Below, piece after piece: positions 10,752 through 22,462 of a stretch of DNA of 64,000 nucleotides. A program made the position numbers and the translations under genes. Source of the DNA: Anomaloglossus baeobatrachus. Lineage: Eukaryota; Chordata; Amphibia; Anura; Aromobatidae. Each line of letters starts with the position of its first letter. The first letter of the stretch is position 1. The DNA lies in assembly GCF_048569485.1 (NCBI RefSeq), contig NC_134354.1, positions 84,248,664-84,312,663 on the forward strand, written 5' to 3'. The notes beneath the pieces are model-generated. The model searched no databases, was not told where the DNA came from, and saw only the letters and a program-made list of their open reading frames with translations.

Positions 10752-11384
10752 TGTCACGGGTGTGTCACGGGTGACAGACAGTCCTGTGGTGTCTGGCAAT
10801 AGAAAGTCACAGCATTTGGCTGAGCAAAATGCTCACTGACTTTCTATTCTTCATGCTGTTACTGTTCAGTGTATTAGGGTTTTCATCCCTTCCCCTTTAA
10901 AACCCTGTGGAGCTCCTCTTCCCTTCAGCTGCTAATTATCTGTATTTCCCCTTGGGTTTAAATACTCTAATTTTCCCTGGACTTGTGCTGGTGATATTCA
11001 GTTCCTTCACAAGCTCTGGATGCAATCAGGCGCCTTGCACTCTGTAGATCGTTGCTGCTCTTTGCTGAACTTCTTCCTGAGGCAACTGGAGATAAGTAGT
11101 TCATGCATTTTCCTCCTGTGTGTGTTCCCTGTGTTTTATTTAGTGTTTAGTGGGGTTGACGAAGAGCTCATCTTATCTGTTCCCTATCTAGACCCCAGCT
11201 CTAGGGTCATCCTAGGGTCAGGTATCCAGCGAGGTGCATAAGTTCGGAAAATATCTAGGGTGGTGAGGGACCCCAGGGGCTAGCGGTAGGTTTGGACAGG
11301 GGTCACCATCTCCCCCTTCTGTATGCGCAAGGTTTTGCTTACCTTTCTCCGCTCGCTTGGTACTTCCCCATATCAAGCGTGACA
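10752..11384 (+). mobile_element. Solo LTR (TGTCACGGG family)
   Basis: A 633-bp unit runs from TGTCACGGGTGTG to CAAGCGTGACA. It is bounded by a perfect 5-bp duplication ACATC (10747-10751 and 11385-11389). A sister copy, itself interrupted, is at 25543-27404. It is a fossil without internal genes. Confidence 0.8.
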
Positions 11385-11507
11385 ACATCTTGGTCAAGCA
11401 AAACTTTTTATTCCATCTTTTGGCAAGACAATAAAGTACTACCGTACTAGCAGCATGAATTTCCACCCGTCTAATACCTTTAACGACAGCAAATCACAGT
11501 ATCACCT

Positions 11508-13508
11508 TATAATTATTATTATTATTATTACTATTATTCATTATTATAGCGCCATTTATTCCATGGCGCTTTACAAGTGAAAGAGGGTATACGTACAACA
11601 ATCATTAACAGTACAAAACAGACTGGTATAGGAGGAGAGAGGACCCTGCCCGCGAGGGCACACAGTCTACAGGGAATGGATGATGGTACAATAGGTGAAG
11701 ACAGAGCTGGTTGCGCAGTGGTCTACTGGACTGAGGGCTATTGTAGGTTGTAGGCTTGTTGGAAGAGGTGGGGCTTGAGGTTCCTCTTGAAGCTTTCCAC
11801 GGTAGGGGTGAGTCTGATATGATGAGGTAGAGCGTTCCAGAGTATGGGGGAGGCACGGGAGAAATATTGTACGCAATTGTGGGAAGAGGAGATAAGAGAG
11901 GAGTAGAGAAGGAGATCTTGTGAGGATCTGAGATTGCGTGCAGGTAGGTACCGGGAGACTAGGTCACAGATGTAGGGAGGAGACAGGTTGTGGATGGCTT
12001 TGTATGTCATGGTTAATGTTTTGAACTGGAGTCGTTGGGCGATGGGAAGCCAGTGGAGGGATTGGCAGAGAGGCGAGGCTGGGGAATAGCGAGGGGAGAG
12101 GTGGATTAAGCGGGCCGCAGAGTTTAGAATAGATTGGAGGGATGCAAGAGTGTTGGAAGGGAGGCCAGAGAGCAGGAGGTTGCAGTAGTCGAGGCGGGAG
12201 ATGATGAGGGCATACACTAATGTTTTTGCTGATTCTTGGTTAAGGAAAGCACAGATCCGGGAGATATTTTTGAGTTGTAGTCTGCATGAGGTGAAGAGGG
12301 CTTGGATGTGTGGCTTGAAGGATAGAGCAGAGTCGAGGGTTACTCCAAGGCAACGAGCTTGAGAGACTGGGCAGAGTGAGCAACCATCAAGTTTGATGGA
12401 AAGGTTTGTTGGACGAGATGAGTGAGGAGGAGGAAAGACAATGAACTCTGTTTTGTCCATGTTAAGTTTTAGGAATCGCGCAGAGAAGAAGGATGAAATA
12501 GCAGACAGACATTGTGGAATTTTGGTTAGTAGAGAGGTAATGTCAGGTCCAGAGAGGTAGATCTGTGTGTCATCGGCATAGAGATGATACTGAAAGCCGT
12601 GGGACTCTATGAGCTGTCCCAGGCCGAAGGTGTAGATGGAGAACAGCAGGGGTCCAAGAACTGAGCCTTGGGGGACACCGACAGATAGGGGGCAAGATAA
12701 GGAAGTGGTGTGAGAATGGGAGACGCTGAAAGTTCAGTCGGTTAGGTATGAGGAGATCCAAGATAGGGCCAAGTCTGTGATGCCAAGAGATGAGAGAATT
12801 TATAGTAGGAGGGAATGGTCTACTGTGTCGAAGGCAGAGGACAGGTCCAGGAGGAGGAGGATAGAGTAGTGTCGCTTGGCTTTGGCGGTTAGTAGATCAT
12901 TGGTGACTTTGGTTAGGGCAGTTCAGTAGAGTGATGTGGTCGGAAGCCAGATTGTAGCTGGGCAAAGAGGGAGCAGGATGAGAGGTATGAGGACAGTTCA
13001 AGATGGACATGCTGTTCCAGTAGTTTTGAGGCATAGGGGAGAAGGAATATGGGGCAACAGTTTGACACAGAGGATGGGTCAAGGGAGGGCATTTTGAGGA
13101 TGGGTGTAATGGAGGCATGTTTAAAGCATGAAGGGAATACACCACTTGTTAGTGATAGGTTGAAGAGATGGGTTAGGGCTGGGATGAGGACTGCGGTGAT
13201 GTTGGGGATGAGGTGTGATGGGAGGGGGTCCAGTGCACAGGTGGTTAAATGTGATCTTGAGAGTAGAGTGGAAAGATTGTTTTCTGTGATGGTGGAGAAG
13301 CTGGATTTGGAGGAAGAGGGCTGAGTAGCTATGATAAGGGGCCGTGGTGATTGTGGGCCAAAGCTCTGATGTTGTCAATCTTCTGCTTGAAGAAAGAGGT
13401 AAAGTCTTCAGCTGAGATGAGAGGAGAGGGAGGTGGTGCTGGAGGACGGAGGAGAGAATTGAAAATGTTGAATAGCTGTTTAGTGTTGTGAGAGATATAA
13501 TATTGTAA
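11508..13508 (-). mobile_element. L2/CR1-type LINE, 5'-truncated, with RT region
   Basis: Read on the minus strand, the fragment holds the reverse-transcriptase region in pieces. [12 protein letters not shown] (RT motif A) is near 12800-12870, [11 protein letters not shown] near 12630-12665, [10 protein letters not shown] (catalytic motif C) near 12553-12590. The conserved C-terminal part, including [14 protein letters not shown] and [14 protein letters not shown], is in an open frame at 11738-12460. Upstream, FKQKIDNI lies near 13380-13405; the endonuclease is missing. Frame changes and stops separate the blocks, so it is dead. The 3' end carries GCGCCATGGAATAAATGGCG followed by AAT repeats. 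The clade assignment (L2, CR1 or Rex1) is uncertain. Confidence 0.85.
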
Positions 13509-14532
13509 AGTCAAATGATGGAATAAACCGAAGTCTTATTTAAACATAAGGGAGTGCGGGGATAAATTGAGTGCAAGTGGGGGCCCTGTCCGAATGCACC
13601 AAGACAGCTTGTCCAAAATGTCCAAGAGGTTGTTTAGAATAAAGTTGATATCTAGGAGTAGGGTCCCAAGGTGCCACTGACATTTGTAGCCAAAAGTCAA
13701 GTTTACCTGCAAAGGCCAAAGATCATGAGTTTGTAGTAAAGATGAGCTATAACTTGAAATCTCAGTTCTGACTTTAGCTGTGTGTGGCTGTCGCACCCTT
13801 GGACCCCGCTTCTCGCTATTGACCAATGTAGTTGCTAGCTGTCATAATCTAAACCAGTCCATTCAGCATTGCCGGGGAGCACAAGCATTTCCTTCATCTG
13901 TTTCTCGAAGCTGGAAAAAGTAGCATGTTTAAAATAATATGTATACCTTAAATATGTATGTTCCCAAGAATATACTGTATCTGCTGTGGATTTTCAGTTG
14001 AAAAATCTGGAGTGAATAAGGGTTCACTTGGAGTAAATATGCCATGGAACCCGTGGCAAGAATTGGAGGCAAAAACTCTGGTTTCGCTGACATATTTGCA
14101 ATTTTTACCTGTTGTAGGTCGACAAAGGAATAAACCCCATTTAATTTGACTAGTCCGTTTGCTGCTATCTGCCATGGTTTTCCATCTGAATGTGATCAAA
14201 AACTGTTGTCTGAAGCTGTTTTGACAACTGGTAGTGTGAGGGTAACCTGGGCTATAGGTTGTTTGTTCAGATGTAATAAGATGATCTGTGTATGTAAATA
14301 ATCAAAATATAGATGTCGTTGCATAATTATCTGTGTGTCTATATGACAATAGCATAGACGCCATAATATGATTCTAAGCTGTATGTTCAAGAAAGGGTTA
14401 ACCAAAAATGATGAAGCCAAAATGAACAATGAACAGGGAAGGTATTCATAATGATGAGTGAAAGTCTTATCAGTGGTTTCACACAAATAAGGAATGTGTT
14501 ATCTGTGGGATGAAATGTGTGTTTCTATGTTC
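13509..14532. other. Intergenic, nothing recognised
   Basis: No terminal repeats, coding region or RNA gene could be supported. It may include old LTR or LINE debris. Confidence 0.4.
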
Positions 14533-14536
14533 CTAC

Positions 14537-15066
14537 TGTTAAGGACGTGACTCAACCGGTCACTTTTTGGATCTGACCGCTGTTTCAAATTATAATGTCA
14601 TGAGTGCACGCGAGAATGAACGATAACAGACACTATATATCGGTTATGGACCTTCTCCATGACAGACCCTGAGGCAACTGAACTTTATTCTTAAACAAAG
14701 CCCCTAGACCAAGAAGTAAAGGGGTGCTTACAAAAGTTTTAGTCCAATCAAGTATCATAGGGCGGGGCTTCAAGTCACATGGAAATTAGCATATCCTCTT
14801 TTTGATTGGCTCAGTTCTGGCTTTTAGGAATTCCTTTGTCCATCGTCCCATGTGCAAACAGGAAGCGGCAGCCATCTTTAAAATTACATTTGCTGGTATA
14901 TACTGTGTTTAAGGAAAATCACTAAATATACATATATACACATGTTAGTAAGAAACAAGAACATTCATAAATATGTGTGTTAGTTTACATCTACTAAACT
15001 ATATACCTGAGTCTATGAAATGGCTGAATTAAGTATTTTTTGGATACTCAATTCTTATCCTCAACA
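14537..15066. mobile_element. Probable solo LTR with TGTTRAGGA ends
   Basis: It starts TGTTAAGGA and ends TCCTCAACA, which are near-perfect inverse ends, between 4-bp direct repeats CTAC (14533-14536 and 15067-15070). It is 530 bp and lacks internal genes. A short target duplication makes the call less sure than for the other LTRs. Confidence 0.55.
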
Positions 15067-15070
15067 CTAC

Positions 15071-15420
15071 GCACCTCCCCAGACCTCCATATACGGCTTC
15101 GATGTATGAGAAAAGACAGATTTTGATACTTTGTATGTGTCTGAAGGTTGAAATGTTACACGGGTCAGTCGCCTATACTGACTCAAAGAGAGAACACAGT
15201 CTCTGTGGTCATTGTTTCTGAGTCATTTATTATATCTGTACAGATAGCTAATTTGGCCCAGTGCCTCTGGATCTACCCTAAACAAAGACTCCATTAGCAG
15301 TCTCACCTAAATTCTCCCTTGACACTAGAAAAACCAGGACTGTATTAACAGTTATCCCGTTCTACACGCATTTTTGCAAGAATTTTTGCACTTCGAATTC
15401 GCATTTACAGCCCCAAAATC
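15071..15420. other. Intergenic, nothing recognised
   Basis: No supportable feature. Confidence 0.4.
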
Positions 15421-15424
15421 CATG

Positions 15425-15800
15425 TGCCTATAAAGTAATGGCCGAAAATGTTGGCACCCTTCAAATTGTTCCAGAAAATGAAGTATTTCTCCCAGAAAAC
15501 TATTGCAAGTACACATGTTTTGTTATACCCATGTTTATTTCATTTGTATGTATTGGAACAACCCAAAATAAAACAGAGAAAAAAGGCAAATTGGACATAA
15601 TTTTACACAAACCTCCAAAAATCGTCAGGACAAAATCATTGGCATCTTTACAAAAATTGTGGGGCAATAACTGTTTTTCAAGCATGTGATGCTCATTCAA
15701 CTCACCTGTGGCAAGTAACAGGTGTGGGTAATATGAAAATCACACCTGAAACCAGATAAAAAGGGGAGAAGTTGACTTAATGTTTGCATTGTGAGCCAGA
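15425..15800 (+). mobile_element. Tc1/mariner-type terminal fragment
   Basis: The segment contains AAAATGTTGGCACCCTTC and runs through AT-rich sequence to CACCTGTGGCAAGTAACAGG and CACACCTGAAACCAGATAAA. These features resemble the subterminal parts of vertebrate Tc1-like elements. The transposase and the other end are missing. The 83-residue ORF on it is not a transposase. Confidence 0.5.
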
Positions 15801-16159
15801 CTAAGCAGGGATAAAGAACTACTGGCTTAAAGCTCCTTCAAAAACAACGTAAATGGGGAGCTGATTGGAGTTGTGCCCAACATTTGCACAACTCCATATT
15901 GTGAGCACATATTCCTACATACTGCTTTTGAGAGATCTACAGCTCATCTAACCAATACATAGCACTTGATTTTACATCCACATGTCAGATATTTACTGTG
16001 CAATCATCTGAAATCTCCTGCACATCAACAGAATATTCTCAATGAAATCTGAAACCAAAATCAAATGCTATTGTGTATTTTTTATAGTTGTAAATTTCAC
16101 TGTGGATTTTCTGTACTGGAAGATTTGCTGTGTATCAGTCTTGTGTTAATGTACCCACA
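15801..16159. other. Intergenic, nothing recognised
   Basis: No supportable feature. Confidence 0.4.
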
Positions 16160-16485
16160 TACAGTGTCTCGAAAACTTATTCATACCCTATGAACTTTTC
16201 CACACCTACAAACATAAATGTATTTTATTGGACATTTATATCATATGCTAACACAATGTAGCAAGTATTTATGAAATGTTAAGGAAGTGATACATGATTT
16301 CTAACTATTTTAATAATAATCTGAAAATTGTGACGTGCATTTGTATTTAGCTGCTGAGTCAATACTTTGTAGGATCATGTTTTGCGGCAATTACTGCTGC
16401 AAGTCTAATGGGGTATATCTATACCTGTTCTGAACATCAAGAGGATGACGTTTTAGCCCATTCTTCTTTGCAGATAGCTCCAGCT

Positions 16486-16850
16486 CTAAACCATCCATTG
16501 TAGCTCTTGCAGTATTTTAGGGTCATTGTCCTGCTGGAAGGTGAATCTACACCACAGTTTCAAGTCTTTTGCAGCCCATAACAGATTTTCCTCCATGATT
16601 GTCCTGTATTTAACTTGATCCATCTTCCCATCAACTCTGACCAGCTTCCCTGTCCCTGCTGAAGAAATGCCTCCCTGCAGCATGACGCTGCTACCACCAT
16701 GTGTGACTGTGGGGATGGTCTTTTCAGGGTTATGTTCAGTGTTAGTTTTCGACCACACATAGTGTTTTGCATTTAGCCCCAAAAGTTCTACTTTGATCTC
16801 ATCTGACAGAGACCCTTTTTCCACATGCTCACTGTGTCACCTACATGGCT
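16486..16850 (-). pseudogene. Tc1 transposase remnant (DDE region)
   Basis: The frame reads DEIKVELLGLNAKHYVW, then TVTHGGSSVMLQGGISSAGT, and FTFQQDNDPK. These are the first catalytic region, the glycine-rich GGSSVM block and the QQDNDPKH region of a Tc1 DD34E transposase. The sequence then runs into QELQWMV with missing residues, and the C-terminal SPDLNPIE block with the last catalytic Glu is not recognisable in this frame. It is inactive. Confidence 0.85.
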
Positions 16851-17180
16851 TTTTGCAAACTACAAACAGTACTTCTTATGGCTTTCTTTCAAAAATGGCT
16901 TTCTTCTTGCCTCTCTTCTATAAAGGCCAGATTTGTGGAGTATAGGATTAATAGTTGTCCAGTGCACATATTCTCCCACTTGACGAAATCTTGGCTGCTT
17001 CTCTCATTAGTGCTCTCTTTGCTTGGGATGTCAGTTCAGGTGGGTGGCCATGTCTTGGCATGTTTGCAGTTGTGCCATACTCTTTCCATTTTTGGATGAT
17101 GGATTGATCAGTATTCCAAGAAATGTTCAGAGCTTGGACTATTTTTTTTATTTAAAAATAAAAAATTAAATAAACTATTT

Positions 17181-17787
17181 TTCTACTAACACTGACCTAC
17201 AAAGCTGTCCATAATCTCTCTCCTCCATATATCTCCGAACTAATCTCCCACTACACTCCAACACGTCACCTCCGGTCCTCCCAAGAACTCCTTTTCTCCT
17301 CCTCCCTCATTCGCTCCTCACGCAACCGACTCCAAGACTTCTCCCGAGCGTCCCCAGTCTCCTGGAACTCGCTGCCTCAACACGTCAGACTATCCCCTAC
17401 CCTTGCAAACTTCAAACGGAACCTGAAAACCCACCTGTTCAGAAATGCCTACAATCTACAATGAACTCACTGTCGCCCGGCCACCGTGCGGAGCTGCCGC
17501 CCGGCCACCGTGCGGAGCTGCCGCCCAACCACCGTGCGGAGCTGCCGCCTCACCATCGTGCGGAGCTGCCACCTCACCATCGTGCGGAGCTGCTGCCCAA
17601 CCTACTCCCCACCTACTGTCTCCTCCCCATAATCCTATAGAATGTAAGCCCGCAAAGGCAGGGCCCTCTTCCCTCTGTACTAGTCTGTCTACTGTAACTT
17701 GTATATGTATTTTGTATGTAACCCCCTTCTCATGTACAGCACCATGGAATTAATGGTGCTCTATAAATAAATAATAATAATAATAAT
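17181..17787 (+). mobile_element. 3' end of an L2/CR1-type LINE inserted in Tc1
   Basis: The + strand encodes [19 protein letters not shown], then SPVSWNSLPQHVRLSP and FKRNLKTHLFRNAYNLQ followed by a stop. This is the end of the same kind of RT protein as at 11508. A 24-bp tandem repeat follows, then TGTAAGCCCGCAAAGGCAGG, the tail GCACCATGGAATTAATGGTG and AAT repeats. It is 5'-truncated, as is usual for target-primed insertion. Confidence 0.85.
17474..17593 (+). repeat. 24-bp minisatellite, five units
   Basis: Five units of a 24-bp repeat with the shared core CGTGCGGAGCTGCC start at 17474, 17498, 17522, 17546 and 17570. They lie in the LINE 3' untranslated part just after the RT stop codon. 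The 11508 LINE copy lacks this array. Confidence 0.9.
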
Positions 17788-18232
17788 TTAAACCTAACCC
17801 TGTTTTACTCTTCTCAACAACTTTATCCCTGACCTGTCTGGTGTGTTCCTTGGCTTTCTTGAAGCTGTTTGATCCCCAATTCTCTCAAAAAAACCTCTAA
17901 GGCTTTCACAGAACAGTTGTAGTTATACAGAGAATAAATTACCCACAGATAGACTCAATTTACCAATTAGGTGACTTCTGGGGGCAATAGGTCACTCAGG
18001 ATTTTATTTAGTGTATCAGACTACAGGGGGGCTGAATACAAATGCACATCACAATTTTCAGATTTATATTTTTAAAATATCTAAAAAAAATTATGTTTTA
18101 TTTCCTGATACTTTACAAATACTTGCTAATTTGTGTTGGCATATCACATAAAATCCCAATATAAAATGCATTTAATTTTGTGGATGTAATGTGATAAAGT
18201 TCACGGAGTAAGAAAACATTTTCAAGGCACTG

Positions 18233-18911
18233 GAAGTTATTTCTACCATAACAGGTGACAGCGTTTCTAATTCTCTGCTGCTGTCCAGGCACTGTGCAGA
18301 AAAAGTTCCATGCAATTGGCTTCAGCACCTGAACTCCTGCAGAATTGTGCAGGAAAAAAGAGATAAAAAAATCGAAGAGTGGTTGGAAGGGGGTAACGAG
18401 GTGGTCTTCATCCTCAGTGATATGCACGTAATATGACATACTAGCGCACTATACCATCACTATATACAGCTGGAATACCCCTTTAAGTAAAAAGGAACAA
18501 AAAAATGAAACGAAAAGAAGAAATTGGATGGAAACTGCGGAGTGTAAAATCCATATGTGATTATTTTAGCTGGCTTTCCATTTTTTGCACTGGTACCAAG
18601 TTCAACAAACACTTTTCACAGTTGGTTTAGCTGATGAAGTGCTGCCAATTTCCATTCTTTGTGAGTGGTATAAAACGCTTTACTCAAATCACTTCTGCCA
18701 CAATTGTCTCTATTTTCTCTGTTTGAACCTTATGGTTTAGTACGACGCAGTATAACAGTTGACATGTTTTTGTGGTTATTAGCTGCTGCGTGTGCTTGAT
18801 AAGCAGGATCATTGCTGTATTAGCATCTGCTCAACACGATGCCATTTGAAAACTACTTTTCTTGGATTTTTTTTATTTTAAAAAATGAATACATTTGCAT
18901 ATGTCTTAATA
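18233..18911. other. Intergenic, nothing recognised
   Basis: No supportable gene or repeat ends. Confidence 0.4.
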
Positions 18912-19079
18912 GAGCAGACCAGGGTTGGGGAACCTTTTTTTCTGCCGAGGGCCATTTGGAAATTTCTATCATCATTCGGGGGCTGCACAAAATGTTGGTC
19001 AAACAACTCACTGTGGTGGCTGGAGCTTTGCTTCGTGGCTATGATATTAGGAGATATTGATCTTGTTGCTTCTCACAAG

Positions 19080-19690
19080 CTGGGACTGTTGTATACACAT
19101 CACATAGGAGACGCTGAGGGCATATACATACACTGGGTACCTATACATCACAGAAGAGGCTGGGGGCATATATATCACATAGGAGAAACTGGTGACATAC
19201 ACATCATGGGAGGAATATACATCACAGGAGGGCTGGGAGAAATATACATCAGAGGGGAACGCTGGGAGGAATATACATCACAGGAGGGCTGGGAGAAATA
19301 TACATCAGAGGGGAAGGCTGGGAGGAATATACATCAGAGGGGAAGGCTGGGAGGAATACATCACTGGTGAGTCTAGGGGAATAGACATTACAGGAGACGC
19401 TGAGGGCATATATATCACTGGGGAGGGCTAGGAGGAATATATACCATATGAGAGGGCTGGTAGGAATATACATCACTGGGGATGGCTGGGAGGAATATAC
19501 ATTACAGAAGATGCTGAGGGTATATGCATCACTGGGGAGGGTTGGGAGGAATATACATCACTAGGGAAGCTGCGGGGCATAGACATGGCTGTGGAACATA
19601 GACATCACTGGGGAAGTACATACATCACTGGGAGTATATACATCACTGGGGTCACAGACATTGCTGGTGGTATATACATCACTGAGGGGG
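19080..19690. repeat. Minisatellite with units of about 30 bp (ATATACATCA-GGGAGG-GCTGGGAG)
   Basis: Roughly twenty imperfect units contain GGAATATACATCAC followed by a GGGGAGGGCTGGGA-type segment. Unit length varies. Overlapping ORFs of 75-160 residues on both strands are repeat translations and not genes. Confidence 0.85.
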
Positions 19691-20249
19691 TATAAAGATA
19701 ACTGTGGGGCACAGAAAGCCAAAAGGGCACAAACTGCCAGGAAGGCACAGAAAGCCAGACAGTCCTGGGGGATGCTACACCCTCTATCTGGCACCTATTC
19801 CTCAAGATCCCACTTGTGCATATTTCTGCTATTACGTTTGTGCATTAGAGAATCTGTTACATGTCTGCTCTTGCTTAGTGTCACATAAGGAATTCTTGTG
19901 ATCCAGAACCTTTATATAGTGCCACACTGGGGTGCTCTGATTTTCATAATATATATCAGGTTTTCCCAGGAATATTATGGTCTTTGTCTGAAAGGATGTA
20001 CCTTACTGTGGTATATTAATTCCCTTAAGCATTCATCAGCATTTTCATTAGGCTTTGATCTTCTCCCAAAAACCGTCCATTACATCAGCCGATTTTTCTT
20101 GGAAATCTTTTGACAGTGGTGCATTGATAAAGGCAAAAAATGCCAAAACGTCTGGATGCTGTTTTTACTTTTCTGCATAAATAAAATCACAATTTTGGAC
20201 AGACTGAAGTTTCAGTTTTTCTTATGAGTGCCGAAGTATTTTGATTTTA
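19691..20249. other. Spacer between minisatellites with a ribozyme-like trace
   Basis: Near 20117-20152, TTGATAAAGGC...GCCAAAACGTC, followed by ATAAATAAAATCAC, resembles a decayed copy of the hammerhead-bearing repeat seen at 9354. Nothing else is recognised. Confidence 0.35.
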
Positions 20250-21640
20250 ATTAAGTCATGGGGGATGCTGTCAGCATAAACAGACAGACCTGGGGGAACA
20301 AAAATCACTGGGGGATGCTGGGGGCACAGAGAGCATTATGGGACGCTGGGGGCAGAGAGAGGACTGGGGAACACCGAGGGCACAGAGAGCACTTGGGGAC
20401 GCCGGGGGCACAGAGAGCACTGGGGGACGCCGGGGGCACAGAGAGCACTGGGGGACGCCGGGGGCACAGAGAGCACTGGGGGACGCCGGGGGCACAGAGA
20501 GAACTGGGGAACGCCGGAGGCACAGAGAGCAATGGGGGACGCCGAGGGCACAGAGAGCACTGGGGGACGCCGGGGGCACAGAGAGCACTGGGGGACGCTG
20601 GGGGCACAGAGAGCACTGGGGGATGCCGGGGGCACAGAGAGCACTGGGGGACGCCGGGGGCACAAACAGACCTAGAGGATGCTGGGGGCATAGCCAGCCC
20701 TGGGGACACAAACAGACAGACCCGGGGATGATCGGAGCAGAGGGAGGACTGGGGAACACCAAGGGCACAGAGAGCACTGGGGAACACCGGGGGCACCAGA
20801 GAGCAATGGGGGACGCCGGGGGCACAGAGAGCACTGGGGGACGCTGGGGGCACAGAGAGCACTGGGGGATGCTGGGGGCACAAACAGACCTAGAGGATGC
20901 TGGGGGCATAGCCAACCCTGGGGACACAAATAGACAGACCCGGGGATGATGGGGGTATAAACAGAGAGCACTGAGGGTACAGATAGTGCTAGGAGCACCG
21001 GGAGCCCTGGTGGAGGCTGGGGGCACAGAGAGCCCTGGTGGAGGCTGGGGGCACAGAGAGCCCTGGTGGAGGCTGAGGGCACGAGAGCCCTGGGGGAGCA
21101 GACAGTGCTGGGGGCACAGAGAGCCCTGGTGGAGGCTGGGGGCACAGACAGCTCTGATGGAGTAGGGGGCACAGAGAGCACTGGGGGTATAGAGAGCACT
21201 GGTGGAGGCTGAGGGCACAGACAGCTCTGGTGGAGGCTGGGGGCACAGAGAGCTCTCATTGAGGCTGGGGGCACAAAGAGCCCTGGGGGAACAGAGAGCT
21301 CTGGTGGAGGCTGGGGGCACAGAGAGCCCTGGGGGAACAGCGTGCTGACGGCACAGAGAGCCCTGGTGGAGGCTGGCAGCAGAGAGCCCTGGGGGAACAC
21401 ACAGCGCTGGGGCCACAGAGAACCCTGGTGGAAGCTGGGGGCACAGAGCCCTGGGGGAACAGACAGTGCTGGGAGCACAGAGAACCCTGGTGGAGGCTGG
21501 GGGCACAGAGAACCCTGGTGGAGGCTAGAGGCACAGAGAGCACTGGGGACAGACAGCGTTGGTGGCACAGAGAGCCCTGGTGGAGACTGGGGGCGCAGAG
21601 AGCCATGAGGGAACAGACAGACCTGGAAGACACAGAGTAG
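20250..21640. repeat. 28-bp minisatellite (about 45 units)
   Basis: The unit is CACTGGGGGACGCC followed by GGGGGCACAGAGAG (28 bp). From about 20950 it shifts to a CCCTGGTGGAGGCTG variant of the same length. Because 28 is not a multiple of three, each array opens long repetitive ORFs in several frames (up to 411 residues on the minus strand). They show no start context, domain or codon bias and are not genes. Confidence 0.92.
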
Positions 21641-21993
21641 TGGTGGATGCTGTGGTAGCCACTCCTCTTTTGTTGGACGTGAGCGCATTCCACGCCTAAG
21701 CCGCCCACTAAGTACGTCCACATGCTGGCACTGGCCCACGTGAAGATGTAATCCTCTAGTGTGAGCATTTTAGTGCTCAGCATTGAACACTGCGTGTAGG
21801 GTTTAAAGAGCCAGCAGCCAGCAGGACACGGCTGCCACCCGAACATTGTGGTCCCTGGTTATCTGCCCGAGTGCCGCAGAGAAGGTCATCGCAGGTTGCA
21901 AACGGCCCACGAGCCGGAGGTTCCCCAAGCCTGGAGTAGACAAATGGAATAAGTTATCTGCTTTTTTAGAATGGACATGAGAAAAGAGCTTAA

Positions 21994-22458
21994 AGTGTAA
22001 CTTTTAATTTTTATTTACTAAATCAACAGTACATCTAAAAAGCAACTTTTCAATATATCTTATCAAAAATTCTCAGTTCTAAGATAAAATCTGTATTCAG
22101 TGAAGACTTTCCCATTACTAAGAGAGGAGATGGCGGTTGGTGCTGATGAGATTCGATGTCGACGGGAGGAAGTAGCTAAAGGCAGCGGGAGGAGCTAGAG
22201 AGGAGCTAGAGGCAGAGATCCGCCCCTTGTCCCTCTATCTACATAGACTCTCGTCAGCACCAACTGCCATCTCCTATCTCAGTAATGGAAAAGTCTTCAC
22301 TGAATACAGATTTTACCTCAGAATTGAGAATTTTAATAATGGCTGATCAATTCTGGCAGAGAAAAAAGTGAATTTGCCTGATAAGATATATTACAAAGTT
22401 TCTTATTTTCATGTGTACTATTGATTTATGAAATAAAAATTAAAATGACTGTTACACT
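21994..22458. mobile_element. Palindromic TTAA-type MITE
   Basis: The outer ends AGTGTAAC and GTTACACT are exact inverses between TTAA (21990-21993) and TTAA (22459-22462). The inner arms include GATGGCGGTTGGTGCTGA and its inverse TCAGCACCAACTGCCATC. Non-coding. Confidence 0.8.
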
Positions 22459-22462
22459 TTAA

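Larger units (their letters stand above)
16162..18232 (-). mobile_element. Decayed Tc1 transposon carrying a LINE insertion
   Basis: The ends are inverse: left CAGTGTCTCGAAAACTTATT, right end on the other strand CAGTGCCTTGAAAATG. TA precedes the left end. The transposase would be on the minus strand. Its catalytic part survives at about 16486-16850, and its N-terminal helix-turn-helix part is scattered over 16850-17900. The LINE at 17181-17787 splits the N-terminal part. Without that insert the element is about 1.45 kb, close to the usual Tc1 length. Confidence 0.85.
18920..21933. mobile_element. hAT non-autonomous element expanded by minisatellites
   Basis: The inverse termini are CAGGGTTGGGGAACCTTTTT and, read on the other strand, CAGGCTTGGGGAACCTCCGG. 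The 8-bp flanks GAGCAGAC (18912-18919) and GAGTAGAC (21934-21941) match at 7 of 8 positions, the hAT target length. Most of the 3 kb inside is two minisatellites (19080-19690 and 20250-21640). No transposase is present. Confidence 0.85.

Noticed and set aside
19080-19800. Repetitive ORFs around YTSQEGWEKYTSE
   Set aside because: They are translation of a minisatellite on both strands.
20271-21739. Long Pro/Ser/Leu-rich minus-strand ORFs (up to 411 residues) and plus-strand Gly-rich ORFs
   Set aside because: They are translations of the 28-bp minisatellite, open in several frames at once, with no domain or start context.
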